A stretch of 5,000 bases of DNA from positions 1 through 5,000 of the forward strand of contig JBJMWW010000007.1 in the NCBI GenBank assembly GCA_045809945.1, given 5' to 3'. This stretch comes from CADDYX01 sp045809945 (GTDB lineage Bacteria; Verrucomicrobiota; Verrucomicrobiia; Chthoniobacterales; UBA10450). The first letter of the stretch is position 1, and every line of letters starts with the position of its first letter. The position numbers were made by a program, and so were the translations under genes. Of the stretch, positions 1 through 5,000 are shown one piece after another. Under the pieces are notes generated by a model. It was not told where the DNA came from and ran no database searches. It saw nothing but the letters and a program-made list of their open reading frames with translations.

Positions 1-842
1 GTAACGACGCGAACGTCGTCGCGCAGAAACGCCTCCTGGTTTTTCGTCCGGTCCTTCGATTCCATACCAGCGTGGTATGGCTTTGCGGCAATGCCGTCGC
101 GCTGCAGTTTCTCGGCGATCGACTCGGCACTCTTCCGGCTGGCGCAATAGACGATGCCGCTGTCGTCACGCCGCGCGCGGATGAATTCCAGCGTCTGGTC
201 GTAGGCCGACGTCTTCGGCGCGACGCGATAGGTCAGGTTCGGCCGGTTAAAACTCGCAACATAACAACTCGTCTCGCGCAGCTTGAGCTGCTTCACGATG
301 TCGTCGCGCACCCGCTCGGTCGCGGTGGCGGTCAGCGCCATCATCGGCACATCGGGAAACTGCGTTCGCAGCTTCTTTAGCTCGCGATATTCGGGCCGGA
401 AATCGTGGCCCCACTCGCTGATGCAGTGCGCTTCATCGATCGCGAACTGCGCGATGTTCCAATTAAGTGCTTTCTCGAGAAAGCCGCTCAACATCAAGCG
501 CTCCGGCGCGACGTAGAGCAGCTTGAACTCGGCGCGATGCAAGCCGCGCCAGCGCGCCTTCGCTTCGCTTTCATCGAGCGTCGAATTCAGAAACGTCGCC
601 GCAATCCCGCTCGTCCGCAGTGCATCCACCTGATCTTTCATCAGCGCGATCAGCGGCGAGACCACGATGGTCAGTCCATCGCGGAGCAGTGCCGGTAATT
701 GAAAACAGAGCGACTTCCCGCCGCCTGTCGGCAACAGGGCAAACACATCGCGCCCGCTCAGCGCATCCGTGATGATCTCGCGCTGCAACGGCCGGAATTC
801 ATCGTAGCCGAAGTGCTGTTTAAGCGGCCGGAGCAAATCCAC
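1..842 (-). CDS. recQ: ATP-dependent DNA helicase RecQ, N-terminal ~280 residues (runs off left edge)
   Basis: RecQ is a superfamily 2 helicase that unwinds DNA 3' to 5' with ATP in recombinational repair and at stalled forks. Reading from a GTG at 842, the motifs appear in family order: motif 0 FGYDEFRPLQ (11-20), Walker A LLPTGGGKS (36-44), motif Ia VSPLIALMKDQV (61-72), Walker B/motif II DEAHCISEWGHDFRP (136-150) with the RecQ aromatic-rich loop, motif III ALTATAT (169-175), FNRPN (198-202), and motif IV GIVYCASRKSAE (229-240), then YHAGM (256-260). The window ends just before motif V, so the rest of helicase lobe 2, the zinc/winged-helix RQC region and any HRDC domain lie outside. The gene follows ybaB by 21 bp in the same reading frame and is probably co-transcribed with dnaX-ybaB. 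The start is uncertain: GTG 842 has no well-spaced Shine-Dalgarno; GGAG (861-864) would instead suit a rare ATT codon at 854-852. The family call is secure. Confidence 0.96.
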   Translation of the reverse strand, partial: MDLLRPLKQHFGYDEFRPLQREIITDALSGRDVFALLPTGGGKSLCFQLPALLRDGLTIVVSPLIALMKDQVDALRTSGIAATFLNSTLDESEAKARWRGLHRAEFKLLYVAPERLMLSGFLEKALNWNIAQFAIDEAHCISEWGHDFRPEYRELKKLRTQFPDVPMMALTATATERVRDDIVKQLKLRETSCYVASFNRPNLTYRVAPKTSAYDQTLEFIRARRDDSGIVYCASRKSAESIAEKLQRDGIAAKPYHAGMESKDRTKNQEAFLRDDVRVV

Positions 843-863
843 GCGATGAGGAATTGCTCGCTC

Positions 864-1175
864 CTACAAACCAAGTCCGGCTGCGCCGAGGCCGCCGGTG
901 ATCTTCGACATTTCGTCCTGCGCGAGAGCTTTGCCTTGTTCGATCGCTTGTTTGACGCCGGTGAGAACCGCTTCTTCCAGGAACTCGACGTCCTCAGGAT
1001 CGACGATCTCTTTCGCGATCTTGAGTGACACGACGTCGCCGGCGCCATTCGCGACGACCGTAACCTTGCCGCCGGCGGCCTGAACCTCGACCGTTTTTTC
1101 TTCCAGCTCGGCCTGCGCTTTGTGCATTTGCTCCTGCATCTTCTGCGCCTGCTTCATCAGCTTGTTCAGGTTCAT
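864..1175 (-). CDS. ybaB: YbaB/EbfC family nucleoid-associated DNA-binding protein
   Basis: This 103-residue protein has the full length of the YbaB/EbfC family, small dimeric DNA-binding proteins that associate with the nucleoid. The N-terminal helix MNLNKLMKQAQKMQEQMHK is the usual Met/Gln/Lys-rich amphipathic helix (about 1-30). It is followed by the family core with a GGKVTVVANGAGDVVSLKI-type beta region (35-53), the conserved VDPEDVEFLEEAV segment (58-70), a second long helix, and the Gly/Leu-rich tail KITGGLG. The ATG at 1175 lies 10 bp after the dnaX stop, without a clear Shine-Dalgarno, so translational coupling to dnaX is likely. The dnaX-ybaB pairing is one of the most conserved bacterial gene neighbourhoods, which supports both calls. 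The TAG stop is immediately followed by the in-frame leader of recQ. Its exact role in repair or replication is not settled even in well-studied species. Confidence 0.95.
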   Translation of the reverse strand: MNLNKLMKQAQKMQEQMHKAQAELEEKTVEVQAAGGKVTVVANGAGDVVSLKIAKEIVDPEDVEFLEEAVLTGVKQAIEQGKALAQDEMSKITGGLGAAGLGL

Positions 1176-1185
1176 AAGCGGGTGG

Positions 1186-2811
1186 TCAGGATTTGATTTC
1201 GCCTTGGAAAATCTCGAGCGCTTCGCGGATCAGCGGGTCATCGCGAAACGCTTCCTGCGGATTACTTTTCTTCGACTCCGCCGCCGCCGCCGGCTTCTTG
1301 TTCGGCAGTCCTTCTTTCAGTTCGAGCTTTAGTTTCAACTCGCGGCCGCTGATTTCGTTCAGGATCGATTCGAGAAACTCACGGTTGCGTGGAAATGAGA
1401 GGGACTCCATTGCCGTTTTCTCCTCCGGCGGAAAGCCGAGAGTGAAGAAGCGGCCTTCGCTGCCGAGAGGCGTTGCTGCGTCGACCCAGCCGTGAATTAA
1501 TGGGCGGCGCTTCGCAACCTGCTCGATCGCTTTTGTCCAGATCGTTTTCGCATCGAGCTGCTCAGCGGTTGGCTGAGCTGTAGCCGCGGTCGCCGGCCGC
1601 GGCGGAACAATCTCGGAGCCGCGGCCGGCGACCGCGGCTACAGGAGCAACGTTCGGCGCCGGCGCCTTCGCGTCGCGAAGCGCGGAAAGATTCTCGATTA
1701 CGTCGCTCAACGTCACCTGGTTCAAGGTCTGGATCGCTTTGATCACCGCCACTTCGAAATGGAGCTTCTTGTTCGGCACCCATTTCATCCGGCCTTCGGC
1801 GGCGGCGAACTGATCGATCAACTCGAGCAGGCGATCGGTCTCCACGAGCGCGGCCGCTCGCTCGAAACATTTGTGAAGCTCAGGATCGACTTCATCCGAG
1901 ACCGCTTCGGGCTTCACTTTGAAGACAAGCAGGTCGCGCAAATGCGCGATTAAATCGGACATGAGTTTCATCATGTCCTTGCCCTTGTCGGCTTCGCTGT
2001 GCAGCAGATCGAGGGCTTCGACCGTGCTGCGCCGCAGCAGGTGCTCGGTGAATTGCGCTACGGTGAACTCACTTGTCAGCCCAAAGACGTTAAGCACATC
2101 GGCTTCGGCAATCTTCTCGCCGCAGAACGCAACCAGCTGGTCGAGCATTGACTCGGCGTCGCGCAGACCGCCGTCCGCGGCGCGCGCGATCGCATGAGCG
2201 GCTGTGGCTTCGAGCGAAAATTTTTCTTTCTTGGCAATGAACTGAAGGTGATCGGCGATCAGATTTGCCGGGATCCGATGCATGTCGAAGCGCTGACAGC
2301 GGCTCAGGATTGTCGGCAAAACTTTCTGCGGTTCAGTTGTCGCGAAGATGAACTTCACGTGTGGCGGCGGTTCCTCGAGCGTCTTAAGCAGCGCGTTGAA
2401 AGCCTGCGAGGTGAGCATGTGAACCTCGTCGATAATATAGATCTTGAAGCGCCCTTTGCTCGGCGCGTAACGCACGTTGTCGCGGAGCTCGCGCACCTGC
2501 TCCACACCATTGTTGCTCGCGCCGTCAATCTCGAGGACGTCGAGCGAGTTACCCTGCGCGATTTCGCGGCATGAATCGCATTGCCCGCACGGCGTCACGG
2601 TTGGCGCTGTCGCGTTCATGCAGTTCAGCGCCTTCGACAAAATACGAGCGGTCGAAGTTTTGCCGGTGCCGCGTGGTCCGACAAAGAGATACGCGTGGGC
2701 CAGCCGGTTCTGCTCGACTGCATTTTTTAGCGTGCGCACGACGTGCTGCTGGCCAACGATGTCGCCGAAAGTCTGCGGCCGGTACTTTCGCGCGAAAACT
2801 TCGTAGCTCAC
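1186..2811 (-). CDS. dnaX: DNA polymerase III subunit gamma/tau (clamp loader ATPase)
   Basis: DnaX is the ATPase motor of the clamp-loader complex that opens the beta sliding clamp and, as tau, ties the polymerase cores to the replisome. The 541-residue product starts at a GTG (2811-2809), giving the canonical MSYEVFARKYRPQTF opening. Visible landmarks are Walker A GPRGTGKT (45-52), four zinc-binding cysteines C64, C75, C78 and C81, Walker B IIDEVHML (126-133), sensor 1 FATTEP (156-161), the SRC arginine-finger motif (170-172) and sensor 2 GGLRDAES (214-221). Domain III, the oligomerisation collar, runs to about 365. Residues 380-417 are a Pro/Ala-rich linker and 418-541 a tau-type C-terminal region with a Lys-rich stretch near 505-517. 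A large palindrome is embedded in the linker (1578-1643). I found no A AAA AAG slippery heptamer, so a frameshifted short gamma form is not evident. No good Shine-Dalgarno precedes the GTG. The gene leads a dnaX-ybaB-recQ operon. Confidence 0.97.
   Translation of the reverse strand: MSYEVFARKYRPQTFGDIVGQQHVVRTLKNAVEQNRLAHAYLFVGPRGTGKTSTARILSKALNCMNATAPTVTPCGQCDSCREIAQGNSLDVLEIDGASNNGVEQVRELRDNVRYAPSKGRFKIYIIDEVHMLTSQAFNALLKTLEEPPPHVKFIFATTEPQKVLPTILSRCQRFDMHRIPANLIADHLQFIAKKEKFSLEATAAHAIARAADGGLRDAESMLDQLVAFCGEKIAEADVLNVFGLTSEFTVAQFTEHLLRRSTVEALDLLHSEADKGKDMMKLMSDLIAHLRDLLVFKVKPEAVSDEVDPELHKCFERAAALVETDRLLELIDQFAAAEGRMKWVPNKKLHFEVAVIKAIQTLNQVTLSDVIENLSALRDAKAPAPNVAPVAAVAGRGSEIVPPRPATAATAQPTAEQLDAKTIWTKAIEQVAKRRPLIHGWVDAATPLGSEGRFFTLGFPPEEKTAMESLSFPRNREFLESILNEISGRELKLKLELKEGLPNKKPAAAAESKKSNPQEAFRDDPLIREALEIFQGEIKS
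1578..1643. repeat. Perfect 26-bp inverted repeat, REP/palindromic-element-like, inside dnaX
   Basis: Arms 1578-1603 and 1618-1643 are exact reverse complements, separated by a 14-nt loop (1604-1617). The left arm begins CTGTAGCCGCGGTCGCC and the right arm ends GGCGACCGCGGCTACAG. Pairing stops at 1577/1644 outside and 1604/1617 inside. The element is GC-rich and read in frame as DnaX residues about 390-412, within the linker. Palindromes of this size and composition are typical of dispersed REP-type elements that are mobilised in trans by a RAYT transposase. Whether other copies exist in this genome cannot be seen here. As it sits mid-gene, it is unlikely to be a simple terminator. Confidence 0.85.
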
Positions 2812-2845
2812 AGCCGCAATCTAATGCCTCGCTGAAGAAGGCGAA
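2812..2845. promoter_or_regulatory. 34-bp divergent intergenic region between dnaX and the PLD gene
   Basis: This is the only gap between the two divergent gene blocks, so promoters for both must lie here or extend into the opposing coding sequences. On the plus strand TCTAAT (2820-2825) matches the -10 consensus at five of six positions, but no convincing -35 hexamer sits 17 bp upstream. On the minus strand only a weak TAGATT-like -10 overlaps it. The region assignment is secure; the individual promoter elements are guesses. Confidence 0.3.
2836..2841 (+). promoter_or_regulatory. Shine-Dalgarno-like site for the PLD gene
   Basis: AGAAGG lies 4 nt before the ATG at 2846 and favours that start over the in-frame ATG at 2864, which lacks such a site. 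It is the clearest ribosome-binding site among the complete starts in the window; the other genes lack a well-placed one. Confidence 0.45.
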
Positions 2846-3922
2846 ATGGAAAACAGTCCCGCGATGGACAGTATCGCGGTCTTTTTTCTCGCGCAGGACG
2901 AGCAAGCGAGCCGCGATGTGATGGAGCGCCTCGTCACGTTCATTAGCGCAGCACGGAGCACGCTCGATCTGGCGCTTTACGACATGCGACTGAGCGATGG
3001 GTTGAAGGCGCAGTTGCACGAAGCGTTGAACGAACGCACCAAAGCCGGCGTCCAGGTTCGGATCTGTTGCGATGGCGACAAGCCGCAGCACCCAGACACC
3101 GCTGCCGGCCAGGACCCGGCCGCACCGGGCACATCGGCGCAGATCGCATCGTTAGGTTTTCCGTGGCGGCAAATCGGCGGGATGAAGTTGATGCATCACA
3201 AATTTATCGTTCGGGATGCGAGCAGCGTCTGGACGGGCTCGCTTAACTTCACCGATGACGCGTTCACATTGATGGAGAACAACGTGGTGACAATCGATTC
3301 CCCCGAGATAGCCACGGCTTATGCGGAGGACTTCGAGGACATTTGGCGTCGGGAAAACTTCGAGAACACCGGCGAAATCAAGACGAGCGACGTGCAACTG
3401 ACCTTTGCCGGTGCGCCGGCAAATGTCCGCGTGATGTTTTCACCCGGCTGCGGTTTGCAGATCGACGAAGAGGTCGCGCGGCGCGTCCGGAACGCGCAGC
3501 AACGCGTCCGCATTTGCAGTTTGCTGATCAACTCCGGCACGCTGATCGGTGCCGTCGCCGAGCTGATTGGCGCGCAACGCGTCAAGATCGACGGCATCTA
3601 TGACCGGACACAAATGGAAGACGTCTACCGGCAATGGGAGACGGTGCCATCGAATCGCTGGAAGATTCCGGCGCTCAAGGAAATCATTGCGCGCGCCGGT
3701 CTGGTCGGCAAAAAATCGACGCCTTACACGCCGACTGGTCGACATGATTTCATGCACAACAAAGTGCTCGTGATCGACGACACCGTGATTACCGGCTCCT
3801 ATAATTTTTCTCGCAGCGCGCAGTTCAACGCCGAAAACATTCTCTTCATCGAAAGCGCAGCGCTGGCCGCGCGATACAGCGATTACATCGATCATTTGCA
3901 GCACAAATATGAAAACACTTAG
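2846..3922 (+). CDS. Phospholipase D-superfamily protein with two HKD motifs
   Basis: The 358-residue protein carries two complete HxKxxxxD...GSxN catalytic motifs, the signature of PLD-superfamily phosphodiesterases, which act through a covalent phosphohistidine intermediate. Motif 1 is H117, K119, D124 with GSLN (131-134), followed by MENN (143-146). Motif 2 is H304, K306, D311 with GSYN (317-320), followed by AENI (329-332). The two halves (about 8-170 and 190-355) form the expected pseudo-dimer with one active site. There is no signal peptide or membrane segment, so a cytosolic location is likely. The superfamily includes cardiolipin and phosphatidylserine synthases, phospholipases and nucleases; the sequence alone does not tell which. 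Lack of membrane helices argues against a typical bacterial cardiolipin synthase. The gene is divergent from dnaX and overlaps the next gene by 14 bp, so it probably leads a three-gene operon. Confidence 0.9.
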   Translation: MENSPAMDSIAVFFLAQDEQASRDVMERLVTFISAARSTLDLALYDMRLSDGLKAQLHEALNERTKAGVQVRICCDGDKPQHPDTAAGQDPAAPGTSAQIASLGFPWRQIGGMKLMHHKFIVRDASSVWTGSLNFTDDAFTLMENNVVTIDSPEIATAYAEDFEDIWRRENFENTGEIKTSDVQLTFAGAPANVRVMFSPGCGLQIDEEVARRVRNAQQRVRICSLLINSGTLIGAVAELIGAQRVKIDGIYDRTQMEDVYRQWETVPSNRWKIPALKEIIARAGLVGKKSTPYTPTGRHDFMHNKVLVIDDTVITGSYNFSRSAQFNAENILFIESAALAARYSDYIDHLQHKYENT

Positions 3923-4427
3923 CGTCTCAGTTCTTCTTGCGACCGCGACGGTCGCGATCACGTTGGCTGCCGCTCAGGCGCCGCCGCCAGGCGAATTGAA
4001 AGATCCATTTCTCGACAATTTTGTCGGCGAGTGGCGGATCGAACGCAAAATGGGCAACGGCAAGACGACCGAGAGCAGCGTGCGCGGCGAGTGGGCGCTC
4101 AATCATCATTGGATCCGGTTGGATTACGGTTACGCGGATAAGCCGGCGCAATACGAAGCGGTCGTCTTTATCGGCTACGATGACGCAGCGAAGCGTTACA
4201 TCTGCCACTGGATGGATGTTTATGGTGCGAGTGAATCGGCGCTTGGTGGTGGCGAGCTCGATGCCGCGAAACACGCGATCGAATTGAACTTCGATTCGAA
4301 GGAAGCATCGCTGCGCAACACTTTCAGCTTCGACCAAGACAAGTCGTGGACCTCGCTCATCCGCCAGACGGAGAAAGGCGAATGGAAGACATTCGCCGAG
4401 GAGAAATGGACGCGCCTCAAGAAATGA
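3909..4427 (+). CDS. Exported DUF1579/lipocalin-like small protein
   Basis: This 172-residue protein begins with a probable signal peptide (1-24: K2, a hydrophobic Val/Leu/Ala stretch, and an AQA cleavage site before PPP), so it is expected in the periplasm or outside. There is no lipobox cysteine. The mature part resembles the DUF1579 beta-barrel family: FVGEWRIE (38-45, the GxW of lipocalin-like folds), GEWALNHHWIRLDY (60-73), then FIGYDDAAKRYICHWMD (87-103), and later strands ending in FAEEKWTRL. Function is unknown for the family; a ligand-binding barrel is an inference from fold. The ATG at 3909 lies inside the end of the PLD gene (14-bp overlap) with no clear Shine-Dalgarno, suggesting translational coupling. 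The family assignment is by pattern recognition and moderately sure; the signal peptide is more secure. Confidence 0.72.
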   Translation: MKTLSVSVLLATATVAITLAAAQAPPPGELKDPFLDNFVGEWRIERKMGNGKTTESSVRGEWALNHHWIRLDYGYADKPAQYEAVVFIGYDDAAKRYICHWMDVYGASESALGGGELDAAKHAIELNFDSKEASLRNTFSFDQDKSWTSLIRQTEKGEWKTFAEEKWTRLKK

Positions 4428-5000
4428 AACGCATCTCTTTCTTGCTCCTGTTCTTCGCGCTTTCCGCTTTTGCGCGCGAGCCGCTGAGCGCGCCGCCGAA
4501 ACAGCAAGTCCGCGCGCGTGATCTCGGCATTCCATTTGAGGGCACGCCGGCGAAACTCAACGCCATCACCGATGTCGCAGGCGTTGAGGTTGGCTACACG
4601 ACGATCATCGAAGGAGAGGGGAAACTCGATGTTGGCAAAGGTCCGGTCCGTACTGGCGTGACGGCGATTTTGCCACGCGGTCACGCATCGCTGAACGATC
4701 CGGTCTACGCCGGCTATTTCAGCTTGAATGGAAATGGCGAGATGACGGGCATCGCCTGGGTCGAGGAGAGCGGCTTTCTCGAAGGGCCAGTGATGATCAC
4801 GAACACGCACAGTGTCGGTGTGGTGCGCGACGCAACAATCGATTGGCGAATCAAACACGGCGCGGCGGACACCACCGGGTACTGGTGGAGTTTGCCGGTG
4901 GTCGCCGAAACTTGGGACGGCTGGCTCAATGACATCAATGGCTTTCACGTTAAGCCGGAGCACGTTTTTCATGCTCTGGATACCGCGCACGGCGGCGCAA
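4424..5000 (+). CDS. P1 family (DmpA/BapA-type) aminopeptidase, N-terminal 192 residues (runs off right edge)
   Basis: DmpA-type enzymes (MEROPS family S58) are N-terminal-nucleophile hydrolases that self-cleave into two subunits and release N-terminal amino acids, including D- or beta-residues in some members. After a signal peptide (1-17, MKRISFLLLFFALSAFA) the protein shows family-typical stretches: RARDLGIPFEGTP (30-42), NAITDVAGVEVGYT (46-59), GPVRTGVTAILPRG (73-86), YFSLNGNGEMTG (98-109), EESGFLEGPVMITNTHSVG (114-132) and ETWDGWLNDINGFHV (162-176). The self-cleavage site and nucleophile serine lie beyond the window, so activity cannot be judged. The ATG at 4424 overlaps the previous stop as ATGA. 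An in-frame ATG at 4406, preceded by GAGGAG (4398-4403), would add six residues (MDAPQE); I prefer 4424 because it gives a conventional basic n-region. Export suggests a role in periplasmic or extracellular peptide turnover. Confidence 0.93.
   Translation, partial: MKRISFLLLFFALSAFAREPLSAPPKQQVRARDLGIPFEGTPAKLNAITDVAGVEVGYTTIIEGEGKLDVGKGPVRTGVTAILPRGHASLNDPVYAGYFSLNGNGEMTGIAWVEESGFLEGPVMITNTHSVGVVRDATIDWRIKHGAADTTGYWWSLPVVAETWDGWLNDINGFHVKPEHVFHALDTAHGGA

Noticed and set aside
1262..1275. AAG AAA AGT codons near the dnaX 3' end considered as a slippery site
   Set aside because: The run is interrupted and does not match A AAA AAG or the general slippery heptamer in frame.
2205..2235. A-rich run in dnaX (codons AAG AAA GAA AAA TTT) considered as the gamma frameshift site
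   Set aside because: It does not fit the X XXY YYZ slippery pattern in the reading frame and lies at residues 194-198, inside the ATPase core, far upstream of where gamma normally ends.
2549..3091. 180-residue minus-strand open frame spanning the dnaX start and PLD gene
   Set aside because: It overlaps the convincing 5' ends of both dnaX and the PLD gene in other frames and lacks any recognisable motif.
3939..3955. Small hairpin GCGACCG-CGA-CGGTCGC just after the PLD stop, considered as a terminator
   Set aside because: The stem is only 7 bp, there is no following T-run, and it lies within the signal-peptide codons of the next gene, which overlaps the PLD gene.
3440..3961. 173-residue minus-strand open frame
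   Set aside because: It is antisense to the PLD gene, covering its second HKD motif; low-complexity shadow composition.
4220..4990. 256-residue open frame on the minus strand
   Set aside because: It is antisense to the DUF1579 and DmpA-family genes, which have clear family motifs; its product resembles no family I recognise and is Arg/His-rich as expected of a GC-rich shadow.

Overview
The window is GC-rich bacterial chromosome, densely coded, with no RNA gene, CRISPR array, insertion sequence or phage module that I can see. Protein style (DnaX opening MSYEVFARKYRPQTF, a proline/alanine-rich DnaX linker) and a palindromic repeat with GTAGCCGCGGTC arms are what I would expect from a Verrucomicrobiota-like soil bacterium (Chthoniobacterales/Spartobacteria type). 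That placement is recognition by eye, not a search result.

Layout: two gene blocks point away from a 34-bp gap at 2812-2845. The left block reads on the minus strand: dnaX (2811-1186, clamp-loader tau/gamma), then ybaB/ebfC (1175-864, nucleoid-associated DNA-binding protein), then recQ (842 to beyond the left edge, 3'-5' DNA helicase). Gaps are only 10 and 21 bp, so this is very likely one replication/repair operon. In many bacteria the third gene is recR; here it is recQ.

The right block reads on the plus strand: a two-HKD phospholipase D-superfamily protein (2846-3922), a small exported DUF1579/lipocalin-like protein (3909-4427), and a DmpA/P1-family aminopeptidase with a signal peptide (4424 to beyond the right edge). 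The three genes overlap by 14 and 4 bp, which points to one translationally coupled transcript. Their biochemical link is not evident.

The most unusual structure is a perfect 26-bp inverted repeat with a 14-nt loop (1578-1643) inside dnaX. It is translated in frame as part of the disordered linker between the clamp-loader core and the C-terminal tau region, and looks like a REP-type palindromic element that inserted into, and was tolerated by, an essential gene. I see no clear new multi-gene system; most of the window is well-known families in a slightly unusual arrangement.
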